Shown: positions 39,651 to 50,819 of the stretch, one piece after another | How the letters are laid out: every line of letters begins with the position of its first letter | Numbering within the stretch: the stretch's first letter is position 1 | Origin: Breviolum minutum Mf 1.05b.01 | Lineage: Eukaryota > Sar > Dinophyceae > Suessiales > Symbiodiniaceae | Assembly: GCA_000507305.1 (NCBI GenBank) | Contig: DF241748.1 | Coordinates: 1 to 64,000, forward strand | Reading direction: 5' to 3' | DNA length: 64,000 bases | Program-made: the position numbers and the translations under genes | Notes under the pieces: generated by a model | Told to the model about the DNA's origin: nothing | Database searches by the model: none | The model's input: only the letters and a program-made list of their open reading frames with translations

Positions 39651-40799
39651 TGAATCTCCAAGAAACCACAAGAGGAAACCGCACGACAGTGCTTTGTGTT
39701 TCTTTAAGGCCCTCAACTAGGCGAAGTTGTGTTGCTAGCAACAAACAGATAGGAAAACCGGGAAAACTGCCAAGGGGATCGGCTACGGGTCAAAGGGATA
39801 TAGGCTTATGTATCTCGAGAAAACTCAATGCGTTGGTTGCTATCCAATCCAAGCCATTACCTCCTTGTAACGTCCCGCCCGCGAAGTAATTTCAGTGCAA
39901 AAAAAACACATGTCAGCAATATACCAAAAAAGGGAGCTTGGATATAGGGACACCCTGATTCTATGAAACCGGAGCCACCTTGTAGAAAGCCAGTGACACT
40001 ATTAAATAGTAAGATCTTCTTTGGAAATGCAAAAAAAAACATTGGAAAAACCAATCGATCTGTGAAACATCAAGCCAAGGATGAAATTAATTTCGACCTC
40101 AGCGTGGTGGACAAGTCCGTTTTACAAGTTCAGGCCGTTTCTTGACGATGTCCAATCCGAAGCACGCGAGATACTGTCAGCAAAGAATGGGAATAAAACG
40201 GATATTCACAAACGAAGTATGAACTGTTGCAAGAGTTTAGCCAGGAACATCAGAAATGGACAGATTTCTTTCTATGCAAGATATCATTATTAATTGTATA
40301 TTATGGTAATGTATGGTAATGTATAGTAAAGTATGTGTACCAGAATATATCACATATTATAGATGTATGATACTATGTATATCTTTTATCATCGTAGATA
40401 ATTCAGATTCTCAGGTTTCGAGGTTTACTCTGGACTTTGAGCCACAGGGCATTTATCGCCACGCAGGTGAACCATATGTTGAAACCCAGCAATGAGAATG
40501 GACCATTTGAAGATCTAGTTTTTGGTTTCAAATATTTTTGAACTTCACCCGGAACCCTGGGGAGATGATCCAATTTGACGAGCCTTTTTGTCAAATGGGT
40601 GGCTCACCTACCACTTGAAGATGTATTGCTTGGAAATGAAGGATTGCCACTACCATGAAGGGTATATTTTGTTTCGTTATTTCTAGATGGAAGTAGAAAT
40701 ATCAGGGCTTACTTCCAATAGTAGGGGTATTTGGGAACATCACAGGCATCTATGGATGCAATGCATACCATCTATCTTCATATTCAGATATAACATGAT

Positions 40800-41010
40800 A
40801 TATGTATATATATACATGAATCCATGTATGCAATTGCGGATATTTCATATGTATATGCCAAACATGCATTGGAATGATGCATACAATTGATGTACATATA
40901 TGATATACAGATGATATATATGATATACATGTCTATATTCATATCTTCTTTAATACAGAGACATGTCACACATGTATGAATGTATGTATGTGTATATATA
41001 TATATATATT
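40800..41010 (+). repeat. TA/CATA-rich simple sequence
   Basis: Low-complexity ATAT, CATATA and ATGTATG runs. Similar short tracts occur near 4068, 7690, 23510, 25556, 34960, 44070, 45800, 46870 and 51120. Confidence 0.8.
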
Positions 41011-41557
41011 TGTATACTACATGAAGTGTATTGTGGTGGAGTTGCACTTAGAAAATTCAATTTTTAGGTGTATGCACTCAGAATGTGGTGACTAATAGGG
41101 TAACGATCTGCACTTAGAATGTGGCAGTCCCAATATTAAAGTCCGGCGCATTATAAAGAACATATTCATATCTACACATATTCATATACATCTGGGCCCT
41201 CTGCTGCTGGCCCGCATGGGGTCCTGGTGGGATGTTGACGTTCCTTGAACTTGCACACGTTGTCAGATGTTTTTCTCAGTCTTGGGTCATGGGCTATTGA
41301 TCCATGTGGCGTGGACACAAATACGCACATACACACTTCACACACAGACACACATACACATTGCACAGGTACATTCTCGCATACACGGCCACTCAGGCGC
41401 ACACGGAGGGACACCCGTGCACTCATGCCCAGACTTGCATGCTACATAATTTGACGAATGGATGGATGGATGAGTGGGCGGGTGGGTGGGCAAACATTCT
41501 TTCATACATACGTACATACTATACTATACCATACTGTACTATACTATATTAATACTA

Positions 41558-41812
41558 GTACTAATTCTAATACGCATACTAATGCTAATACTAATACTAA
41601 TACTAATACTAATACTAATACTAATACCAATACTAATACTAATACCAATACGAATACTAGTACTAATACTAAGACTAATACTAATACCAATACTAATACT
41701 AATACTAATCCTATTCTAATACTAATGCTAATACTAATACTAATACTAATACTAATACTAATACTAATACTAATACTAATACTAATACTAATACTAATAC
41801 TAATACTATTCT
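41558..41812 (+). repeat. ACTAAT hexamer array
   Basis: About 40 units of ACTAAT with sparse CCAAT and GCTAAT variants, flanked by CATAC/CTATAC simple sequence. Confidence 0.95.
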
Positions 41813-42020
41813 ATACCATACCATACCATGCCATCAAGAACTTCCAGTCATTTGCCGAGTACGAAGGGTATACTGGGATTCCTATAATATGATATTGCCA
41901 AGCACAGTCATACAGTCATTCCATCTCCACATCTTTCCTCGCCAAGGTTATGAAAGAAGTTCCTCGCAAAACCGTGAGGACTGCTTTCAACCTTGGGATC
42001 TGAAAGTGTTCCAGGGAAAA

Positions 42021-42130
42021 ACCCTCCCTGAAACTAACACTTCGCACCTGAAAATGGATGGTTGGAATATTGGTTTCCTTTTGGGATGGCTCATTTTCAG
42101 GAGCGAACTCTGTTAGTTTCAGGGAGTGTA
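42021..42130. repeat. Type I palindromic repeat, well preserved
   Basis: ACCCTCCCTGAAACTAACAC and GTTAGTTTCAGGGAGTGTA arms; inner CACCTGAAAATGG and TCATTTTCAGGAGC. Confidence 0.85.
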
Positions 42131-42322
42131 AGTATCATGATTGGAGGTTTGTGGGCTAAAGCCTTCCAAAGCTTTGTAGTCTGGATATATCTGCATTCAC
42201 TCAAAGATACACCAGTGATATCTTCGTGACCCGGAAAGTTTCATGGAGAAATCATCAGAAACATACAATTTTTGATTGGAGCTTCACTAAGCTTGCAGTT
42301 GGATCCTTCGTTTTTTTGGCAG

Positions 42323-42378
42323 GACAGACGTGCATCCCGTGTTGACAGAAGGAAAGGCGTTCTGACTCACATGGGAAG
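42323..42378 (+). CDS. Candidate exon
   Basis: After TTGGCAG the frame reads DRRASRVDRRKGVLTHMG, with a possible GA donor (AG/GATGCT). The - strand has a 146-codon open frame over 42255-42695 without a recognisable domain. Confidence 0.4.
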
Positions 42379-42931
42379 GATGCTGTAGGAAACTTCAAGG
42401 CTCCCCTTTGTTCCAGTGGGGTCCTGTTAAAAGATGGAGGTCTAGTGACCCATGGAGAGGAGAATTTGTTAATTGAGCCCCCACATTTTGGGAATGGGAA
42501 TGGCCGCCATGATCTTCCACTGGTCCACAGCATGGGATGTTTTTTTCTTTGGGTGCATTGCTTTGTTGCGAAGCATCTTATATAAGTTCCAAGGTGTTTC
42601 TGGATTTGCAGCGTGAGGGAGGAGACAAATTCCAACAAGTAGCTTAGAATCAGTACCAAGAATCTTAAAAAGATGATATACCAACCCAAACCCATTCAGA
42701 TTCCAAACCCACAAAAAAGAGCAAGAGTCAGTTGGGTGCTCCTATCCATCGAACATCAGACGATAGACATGAACTGGAAAACCATGAAAAGCATCTAACA
42801 AAAGTAACTAGTTCATTTCATTGGCATGAAATTCTGAATAAGATGAATCTTTTGGTCACATGAAACAGCTACCTTTAGTCAGTTAAACCAGCCGATTCAA
42901 CTCATGGAGTCGCCTCGGCTCCAACGCTCAG

Positions 42932-43009
42932 GTTGATGCATCAGGTGAGGTCTCTAAAGTGCCGAAGCTTGTCGAAGAAAACCCGAGTTCTGTGGGGATT
43001 CATAAACCA
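42932..43009 (+). CDS. Candidate exon
   Basis: After ACGCTCAG the frame reads VDASGEVSKVPKLVEENPSS. A GT donor inside (TCAG/GTGAGG) is an alternative early end. Confidence 0.4.
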
Positions 43010-43168
43010 TGAAATAAAGATCCTTATGAAACAACCACGATTCAATTGAAAGTAAGTTTTTCTTTCCGTGGCTCACCTGGTGGTACACTGCTTATTACTT
43101 CAAGTTAAGTAGATAATTGTAGAGAAGTAAATGTGGTTCTTCAATGATACTCTTCATGGACATTCCAG

Positions 43169-43224
43169 GAATCAAGAGGAGACAAACTTCTTGAACCGGG
43201 AGAATTGAAAGGCGGGGAGTTCAT
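43169..43224 (+). CDS. Candidate exon
   Basis: After CATTCCAG the frame reads ESRGDKLLEPGELKGGEF, with donor AT/GTGATA. Confidence 0.42.
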
Positions 43225-43845
43225 GTGATATTTGCGAGACCAATTGATGGACATAATGTTTCTACATCATTTTGTAGGTCATTTTGTAGTTTTGATGGAT
43301 CCAAACCCATAGGTTGTACCTTAACCTCGTTACAGGTGCAAAAATACCCAGCAAAATCGCGCTTAGGACTGCTGAGCTTCCAGAAATCGTCACTCAGATG
43401 ATGTTAAGAAGTTGTTGCTACAAAAACGGGTAACACTCCGAACAAGAACTGACACACTGAAACTATGCCAATAAAATACAAGGATTGAAGATCTCAATAG
43501 TTATTTGTTGAGAATGGGTCCCAAGAAATTCAGAAAGGATGCCTTTTTTTGAGTTTTGGGCTGCTGATGGTCTGACCTCCCAGTTGTGTTTGGAGAAAAA
43601 CTCCCAACCCATTGGCATTTTTGAGGTCTGGACCTTAAAATCAGGATCATGACTAACAAATTCAGGGCATCATGTCAGACGTTTCCCAACAAAGCTCAAA
43701 TTTCCTGAGAGTAAATTTGGATGATTTTTGTTCATGGCACTTCTGAATTCTGAATCTTGATTTTGATGACATGCCCCAACTATAGTGTAATAAGATTTTT
43801 TTCCAGTCTTGTGATGACACTCGTGACTTGCATTTCTTCTGCCAG

Positions 43846-43950
43846 GTTGCAACAGTGGCGCCTGCTGTGACACTTACAGTGGCACCAGCAGTTTCTGCCG
43901 CGAGCACCGGGAACGAGACGCTTTCACTAAGTGTGGTGTCAGGGCCCATG
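43846..43950 (+). CDS. Cassette exon A, copy 1 (Cys-rich)
   Basis: Acceptor TTCTGCCAG. In phase 1 it reads CNSGACCDTYSGTSSF, then AFTKCGVRAHG. GC donor (ATG/GCATGAGC). Three nt shorter than the other copies and lacking one Cys. The - strand frame is also open in copies 1-4, but the Cys spacing favours +. Confidence 0.55.
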
Positions 43951-44113
43951 GCATGAGCTGCATTTGATTATGTACTAGTATATAATTGAATTGAATGTTG
44001 ACAACAAGATGTGTCCAGGTTTTTTGATTCAATGGTCGATTGAATTCTCTTGCAAAGCCATACTATAGATTTATATATATATATACATAATATATATATA
44101 TATATAATTATAG

Positions 44114-44189
44114 ATCCAGCCGGTGTGCTTCTCCTGCCTGTCAATGAAGTACCGGTCTGTTTGAATCTCAGCTTGCCCTGCCATGAATG
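44114..44189 (+). CDS. Cassette exon D, copy 1
   Basis: After TATATAG, reads DPAGVLLLPVNEVPVCLNLS then LPCHE; donor TG/GTCATT. Further copies are at 44988-45063 (76 nt) and, shorter by 18 nt in frame, 46059-46116 and 47122-47179. Confidence 0.42.
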
Positions 44190-44279
44190 GTCATTATGCA
44201 AGCTTACTTCAAGCCCTTTCTATTCGCACTGATTTTTGAGTTGCTAAGAATGATTCTTGAAGCTTCCCCTGTTTGACAG

Positions 44280-44354
44280 AATTTGGGGCACGCCAAGGAA
44301 TGATGGGGATGCAAAGGGTTCCGCAGGAGCACTTTCAGCGCTGTCTGTCACTGG
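44280..44354 (+). CDS. Cassette exon B, copy 1
   Basis: 75 nt, phase 2-2, reads WGTPRNDGDAKGSAGALSAL then SVTG; GA donor (CTGG/GATCTA). Further copies are at 45154-45228, 46210-46284 and 47273-47347, all 75 nt and open. Confidence 0.5.
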
Positions 44355-44456
44355 GATCTACACATGAGATCAAATGAGCACAAACCTAGAAACATACTGT
44401 ATACAGAAATGCAATACACGCATTTGTGTATATTTGAAACCATTTATGACCTGCAG

Positions 44457-44500
44457 AATGGATCCATGGCCGAAGATTTGTAGCACAAAGCACCCTCAGT
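44457..44500 (+). CDS. Cassette exon C, copy 1
   Basis: Acceptor ACCTGCAG; reads MDPWPKICSTKHPQ then Cys; possible GC donor (CAGT/GCTGTCC). Further copies are at 45328-45369 (2-nt deletion), 46384-46427 and 47447-47490. Confidence 0.4.
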
Positions 44501-44681
44501 GCTGTCCATGCCGGCTTTTGAATTTTCCTCTCAACCATCAGTGACGAAGTGCTGGGGATATGGGGATTACTCTATTTATCTATAGCGACTAACCAGCCGG
44601 AAAATCAGCAGGAGATTCACATCCTTCACAAATAAATTTGGGATCTTGTGATGACACATTGACTTGCATTTGTTGTGCCAG

Positions 44682-44789
44682 GTTGCAACAGTGGCGCCTG
44701 CTGTGACACTTACAGTGGCACCTGCAGTTTCTCCTGCCGCGAGCACCGGGAACGAGACGCTTTCACTGACTGTGGTGCTAAGGGCCATG
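44682..44789 (+). CDS. Cassette exon A, copy 2
   Basis: Reads CNSGACCDTYSGTCSFSC, then REHRERDAFTDCGAKGHG; donor GC (ATG/GCATGAGT). Cys-rich, likely extracellular or disulfide-bonded (inference). Confidence 0.6.
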
Positions 44790-45571
44790 GCATGAGTTGC
44801 ATTTGATTATGTGCTCGTATAAAACTGAATTGAATGTCGACAACAAGATGTGTCCAGATTGTTTTAAAATTAGACGGGTCGGTTGAGTTCTCGTGCAAAG
44901 CTTGTTTGATAGCATACATGTTGATACTATACATATATATCTAATATATAAGTATGCATGATGATATATGTATATATATATATATAGATCCAGATGGTGT
45001 GCTTCCCCTGCGTGTCAATGAAGTACCGGTCTGTTTGAATCTCAGCTTGCCCTGCCATGAATGGTCATTATGCAGGCTTACTTCAAGCCCTTTCTCTTCG
45101 CACTGATTTTTGAGTTGCTAAGAATGATTCTTGAAGTTTCCCCTGTTTGACAGAATTTGGGGCACGCCGAGGAATGATGGGGATGCAAAGGGTTCCGCAG
45201 GAGCACTTTCAGCGCTGTCTGTCACTGGGATCTACACATGAGATCAAATGAGCACAAACCTAGAAACATACTGTATACATAAATACACGTATTTGTATAT
45301 ATTCGTTCTCATTTTTGTGACCTGCAGAATGGAACCGTGGTCGAAGACTTGTAGCACAAAGCACTCAGTGCTGTCCATGCCGGCTGTTGAATTTTCCTCA
45401 GTTCCTCACTGCTGGTTGAGAGAATGTCGTTTTTGAGATTGATGGGGACAGGGGGATTGCTATATTGATCTATAGCGACTAACCAGTGGGTAAATCAACG
45501 GGAAATTCACATCCTTCATCAATAAATTTGGGATCTTGTGTTGACAGGTTGACTTGCATTTGTTCTGCCAG

Positions 45572-45679
45572 GTTGCAACAGTGGCGCCTGCTGTGACACT
45601 TACAGTGGCACCTGCAGTTTCTCCTGCCGCCAGCACCGGGAACGAGACGCTTTCACTAACTGTGGTGTCCGGGGCCATG
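45572..45679 (+). CDS. Cassette exon A, copy 3
   Basis: Same frame as copy 2 with RQHRERDAFTNCGVRGHG; donor ATG/GCGTGAGT, which could be used as GC, or as GT two bases downstream. Confidence 0.58.
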
Positions 45680-46630
45680 GCGTGAGTTGCATTTGATTAT
45701 GTGCTCGTATAAAACTGAATTTAATGTTGACAACAGACGTGTCCAGATTATTTTTGAGTTCTCTTGCTAAGCTTGATTGATAGCATACATGTTGATACTG
45801 TACATATATATATGCTGTATATATTTATATAGGTAGGCCCGATGATATGTATATATATGTACATACATATATATATATGTATATGTATATGTAAATTTAG
45901 ATATATATATATATATATGCTCAGCGCCCGCATCAGGACCTACCTTTTATGAATACATCTGACCTGAACAACATTCAACCATCCAGTCTGAACTACATCC
46001 CTTTGCATCCCTCTGACCCATATATATATATATATATGTATAGAGTTTATGTATATAGATCCAGATGGTGTGCTTCTCCTGCGTGTCAATGAAGTACCGT
46101 GTCCCTCCCATGAATGGTCATTATGCAAGCTTACTTCCAGCTCTTTCTACTAGCTCTTATTTTTGAAATGCTAAGAACGATTCTGGTTACAGTTGCCGCT
46201 TTTCGATAGAATTTGGATCACGCCGAGGAATGATGGGGATGCAAAGGGTTCCGAAGGAGCACTTTCAGCGCTGTCTGTCACTGGGATCTACACATGAGAT
46301 CAAATGAGCACAAACCTAGAAACATACTGTATACATAACTACACATATTTGTATATATTCGTTCTCATTTTTGTGACCTGCAGAATGGAACCGTGGTCGA
46401 AGACTTGTAGCACAAAGCACTCTCAGTGCTGTCCATGCCGGCTGTTGAATTTTCCTCAGTTCCTCACTGCTGGTTGAGAGAATGTCGTTTTTGAGATTGA
46501 TGGGGACAGGGGGTTTTCCTATATTGATCTATAGCGACTAACCAGTGGGCAAATCAACGGGAAATTCACATCCTTCATCAATAAATTTGGGATCTTGTGT
46601 TGACAGGTTGACTCGCATTTGTTCTGCCAG

Positions 46631-46738
46631 GTTGCAACAGTGGCGCCTGCTGTGACACTTACAGTGGCACCTGCAGTTTCTCCTGCCGCCAGCACCGGGA
46701 ATGAGACGCTTTCACTAACTGTGGTGTCCAGGGCCATG
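46631..46738 (+). pseudogene. Cassette exon A, copy 4, with in-frame stop
   Basis: Same length as copy 3, but GAA CGA has become GAA TGA, so the Cys-rich frame stops two thirds of the way through. Confidence 0.55.
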
Positions 46739-47692
46739 GCGTGAGTTGCATTTGATTATGTGCTCGTATAAAACTGAATTTAATGTTGACAAAAGATGTG
46801 TCCAGATTATTTTTGAGTTCTCTTGCTAAGCTTGATTGATAGCATACATGTTGATACTGTACATATATATATATATGCTGTATATATTTATATAGGTAGG
46901 CCCGATGATATGTATATATATGTACATACATATATATATATGTATATGTATATGTAAATTTAGATATATATATATATATATGCTCAGCGCCCGCATCAGG
47001 ACCTACCTTTTATGAATACATCTGACCTGAACAACATTCAACCATCCAGTCTGAACTACATCCCTTTGCATCCCTCTGACCCATATATATATATATATAT
47101 GTATAGAGTTTATGTATATAGATCCAGATGGTGTGCTTCTCCTGCGTGTCAATGAAGTACCGTGTCCCTCCCATGAATGGTCATTATGCAAGCTTACTTC
47201 CAGCTCTTTCTACTAGCTCTTATTTTTGAAATGCTAAGAACGATTCTGGTTACAGTTGCCGCTTTTCGATAGAATTTGGATCACGCCGAGGAATGATGGG
47301 GATGCAAAGGGTTCCGAAGGAGCACTTTCAGCGCTGTCTGTCACTGGGATCTACACATGAGATCAAATGAGCACAAACCTAGAAACATACTGTATACATA
47401 ACTACACATATTTGTATATATTCGTTCTCATTTTTGTGACCTGCAGAATGGAACCGTGGTCGAAGACGTGTAGCACAAAGCACACTCAGTGCTGTCCATG
47501 CCGGCTGTTGAATTTTCCTCAGTTCCTCACTGCTGGTTGAGAGAATGTCGTTTTTGAGATTGATGGGGACAGGAGGATTGCTATATTGATCTATAGCGAC
47601 TAACCAGTGGGTAAATCAACGGGAAATTCACATCCTTCATCAATAAATTTGGGATCTTGTGTTGACACATTGACTTGCATTTGTTGTGCCAG

Positions 47693-47799
47693 GTTGCAAC
47701 AGTGGCGCCTGCTGTGACACTTACAGTGGCACCTGCAGTTTCTCCTGCCGCCAGCACCGGGAATGAGACGCTTCACTAACTGTGGTGTCCAGGGCCATG
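47693..47799 (+). pseudogene. Cassette exon A, copy 5, stop and 1-nt deletion
   Basis: Carries the same TGA as copy 4 and has lost one T in CTTTCACT. The donor has changed to a true GT (ATG/GTGTGAGT). Confidence 0.55.
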
Positions 47800-47994
47800 G
47801 TGTGAGTTGCATTTGATTATGTGCTCGTATAAAACTGAATTGAATGTTGACAACAAGATGTGTCCGGAATTTCTTTTTCTTGAATTGGTTGATTGCATTC
47901 CCTTGCTAAAGTTTATGATTTATGACATCTTATCTTGATAGTAATAGTAGATGGTATGTTTCTTACGTGTGGTGGCGTGGCCAGCCGCATGTAT

Positions 47995-48092
47995 TTGTTT
48001 GTTTGTTTGTTTGTTTGTTTGTTTGTTTGTTTGTTTGTTTGTTTGTTTGTTTGTGTTTGTTTGTTTGTTTGTTTGTTTGTTTGTTTGTCTGT
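47995..48092 (+). repeat. TTTG microsatellite
   Basis: About 23 TTTG units on the + strand, between cassette exon A copy 5 and exon B copy 5. Confidence 0.93.
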
Positions 48093-48143
48093 CAGCTCTT
48101 GTTTTAATGAACCAGGGAAGCATGCGGATCGTATCGCACCAAG

Positions 48144-48230
48144 GAATTTGGACACCGGAACGATCAGTGCTGGGAATGAAGCAAAGGGCTCCAGCGATTC
48201 TGGAGAACTTCCAGAGGTGTCTGTGCTTGG
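48144..48230 (+). CDS. Cassette exon B, diverged copy 5
   Basis: 87 nt in the same phase, reading NLDTGTISAGNEAKGSSDSG then ELPEVSVLG, aligning with DGDAKGSAGALSALSVTG of the other copies; GA donor (TTGG/GATGTG). The homology supports the chosen frame of exon B. Confidence 0.5.
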
Positions 48231-49143
48231 GATGTGAACATGTCCGAGGAGAAGACAGTGCTTCGAATGCTTAGGATTGAAAATGGTTGGAAAGTGCCAT
48301 TAGTACGGACACCAGCATGTTTGGTGTCATTTTGTATATTTTTTTCACCACAATCCCTTGGGTAGAAAATGAGACCTTGCCTGTGTAGATGTGTCAGTTG
48401 CCCTTTGGCAGGTGTTTTGTGCATTCATACACGCAAGCTAGTGAGTGCATTTACAGGTTTTCTTCACTAGTTTTTGTGACCAAGGTATTTGTAGACTCAG
48501 ATTCATACGGTTGATGGCTGAAATCCCTCACCAGTTGATAGGTAGTTTAGGCCATTCTTTAAAGGGTTTTATGCATCTCAGGTGGTGCAGGATTTCTTCC
48601 ATCAACAGTAGCTTATTTCATAGATCTACAAAGCATCATGACTTGACTTCAGGCTGGGAAACCTTCTAGCTCGACGCTTGGAGAAACGGGAGAAACCTTC
48701 CCGGCAGATTCGATGACGTTGTATGACATGTTGTGGTTTCCAAATGGTTTCACAGGTTAAAAAACGCAGGGGATTCTTCCAAAAACTGAAGAAAGGTCGT
48801 CATGGTTGGAAGTCCATTCTCGTGATCATTGGATATGCAATGGTGGAAACACCTGGTTTCGAAGCAGGCTAAAAGCTTGCGCCACTTGAGGGGCGGTAAT
48901 TGTTCCCCATGATTTACATTGAAAGTTACCACCATCCCGTGGTGGTGATTCCTGGCTTGAAGCGCCATCAAGTGGGTATGTCGGAGGGATCCTCATAGTG
49001 AAACCTTGGGACTAGCGGCTTGATGTAAATTCCCCATCACTTAACCATGATACTTCGTGGTACAAGGGGGGATCGAAAACCTCACACCCTTGAAAACTGA
49101 CTGGGGTTTTCAAAGGAAAGGAACATACCGCTCCAAAGATAAG

Positions 49144-49213
49144 GGGCTATGGCACAAGGCATTCTACAAGTTTCCTACTGAGGACTTCTGCCGAAGAACC
49201 CATGGACGTCACG
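49144..49213 (+). CDS. Candidate exon
   Basis: After AGATAAG the frame reads GLWHKAFYKFPTEDFCRRTH then GRH, with donor G/GTGCAA. Confidence 0.45.
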
Positions 49214-49457
49214 GTGCAATTTCCTAAGGTAACGGTGTCGGTGAAAAGGCCCTTCGTAACTCGACTGTGAATGTGACAATTTTCAACTGAAATAAGACGA
49301 CAAAACAAACATGAAGATTAAAGATTTGGAATCATCTCAAATGTTTGACATCTTGATATCAAAATCATTTCCATTTATTTTTCAGACGTGAAATGCACCA
49401 TGAATAGCTGGAAAACGCGATTCATGGCAGAACGGCATAACCAAAAGGGCTTGATAG

Positions 49458-50123
49458 CGAGACAACATGTTTTGGATTTCACACCGGAAAGCTGATGCCC
49501 ATTTAGCCATTGCTCAGACATCAGTGCATTGGAAATGGTGGCAGATCGGTCTTTACCATTTTCTTATTGGTTTTAGAACATGCAACATCTGGGCTTGTTG
49601 TTGCTTCTTGGATCCACGAATATCACTAATGATTCTTGGTTTCTTCCTGACAGCGTTCCATGCGACTTTTGGTATCGTTGCCCAGTCTCAGTGGAAAATC
49701 CTGCCCTCATACCAAGATACAAAGCAGAAGCTTCGAGATTTTTCGGATCATGACGGCTACGGTTTCATCTGGAATTTATTTTTTTCGGACCACTTGATTG
49801 AAATCATTGCATTGATTGAAACCAAAGAAATCAGCACCAAAACCGAGATACTGGGCGATTCTGGCTATCTAATGGCTTCAGCCAACCTCAACCCAAATGT
49901 GGGTGATTTTTTAAAAAGTTTTCCCTTTGGAATCTGGAGGGTAATCCCCTCAAAGATACCCCAAGAAATTTGCGGCCAGATTCTTTCGATGATTGAAGAT
50001 GGCTTTTTTTATTGTGCAGAGACCCGAGCCAGTCATAGAATATCGGACAAACTATGCAAACAAACATGTTCCAACTTAGCGAATGAAGACGGGAAATTGG
50101 ATGCATTTGCTGGCTTTTTGCAG
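49458..50123 (+). CDS. Long 666-nt exon of unknown function
   Basis: 222 codons open from TTGATAG to a donor CAG/GTTTCT, far longer than chance frames here. An ATG is at 49467. It reads WWQIGLYHFLIGFRTCNIWA, FLTAFHATFGIVAQSQWKIL, DFSDHDGYGFIWNLFFSDHL, LIETKEISTKTEILGDSGYL and SMIEDGFFYCAETRASHRIS. The first third is hydrophobic (possibly one or two membrane segments), the rest polar with scattered Cys. No family recognised. Confidence 0.55.
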
Positions 50124-50187
50124 GTTTCTTGATGGCACTTGAGAAAACACTTCTCTACCCGGAGTCATGAGGTACATGTTCTTCCAG

Positions 50188-50360
50188 ACTCCTGGTTCAC
50201 AACCAGCAAGCACTTGGATGCAGATGAGATGGGCAAAATTCACTTCGACGCCTCTTGTTGGTTTAAAGGATGGGTGCAACGGTGGGATTCTTACGACAAA
50301 GCATGCTCCACAGAGCATGCTGGTGACATTTGTGACTGCCTTGGTGATTTCGGATGCTGA
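50188..50360 (+). CDS. Candidate exon
   Basis: After TCTTCCAG the frame reads SWFTTSKHLDADEMGKIHFD then ASCWFKGWVQRWDSYDKACS to a TGA at 50358-50360. An overlapping frame is also open (TPGSQPASTWMQMRW), so the frame is not certain. Confidence 0.42.
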
Positions 50361-50707
50361 GGGTGGTTGACACGCTCTGGATTTCACGAAACTTCAACCT
50401 CATTTGACTCTGCGATGGACATCATTGCATAATTGTAAACACGCAGACAAGCAGCGTTTATACTCCAAGTTTTCTTGCCACTGATCTCAAGCATCTCATT
50501 CCGTACTTTGAGTTCGCTATTTTCTGAACAAAGTGTTTTGGTTTTCTGTCTATCTCCAGTGACATTTTGGCATCAGTTGCAGCCCCAGCCAGGTGTTTTT
50601 TCCATGTTTCTGGAGTTTTGACAAATGGCAGGAATCTATTTGTATTGGTCAACATAGAGGGACACTATATTACTGCAGTACATCATCCATTTTGAGAAGA
50701 AACAGGT

Positions 50708-50773
50708 TGTTTGGGAAGCCACCAGATATAGCGGCTGGCAGTTGTGTTTTGACGTACCTAGGCGACACTAAAA
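50708..50773 (+). CDS. Candidate exon
   Basis: After GAAACAG the frame reads VVWEATRYSGWQLCFDVPRR. Right edge unknown. Confidence 0.38.
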
Positions 50774-50819
50774 TCTGGGGATCCTTTACCAGATTGGCTC
50801 CATTTCAAGCATAAGTTTG

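Larger units (their letters stand above)
43808..48230 (+). repeat. Tandem array of a four-exon cassette, about five units
   Basis: Units of 836, 890, 1059 and 1062 bp between successive A exons. Each full unit carries four conserved islands, A-D-B-C, which I read as exons with compatible phases (A 1-1, D 1-2, B 2-2, C 2-1). The whole cassette is therefore phase-symmetric and can be duplicated without a frame change. Units 3 and 4 are nearly identical (recent duplication), unit 1 is most diverged, and unit 5 keeps only A and a diverged B. Indels are in frame in A1 (3 nt) and D3/D4 (18 nt), but A4 and A5 have an in-frame TGA, A5 lacks 1 nt and C2 lacks 2 nt. Confidence 0.85.

Noticed and set aside
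43662..47812. Repeated - strand ORFs of about 70 aa (SESVSFPVLAAGETAGATV)
   Set aside because: They are antisense to cassette exon A. The + frame has a regular Cys pattern and phase-compatible neighbours. The + frame reading VATVAPAVTLTVAPAV was also rejected for lack of such support.
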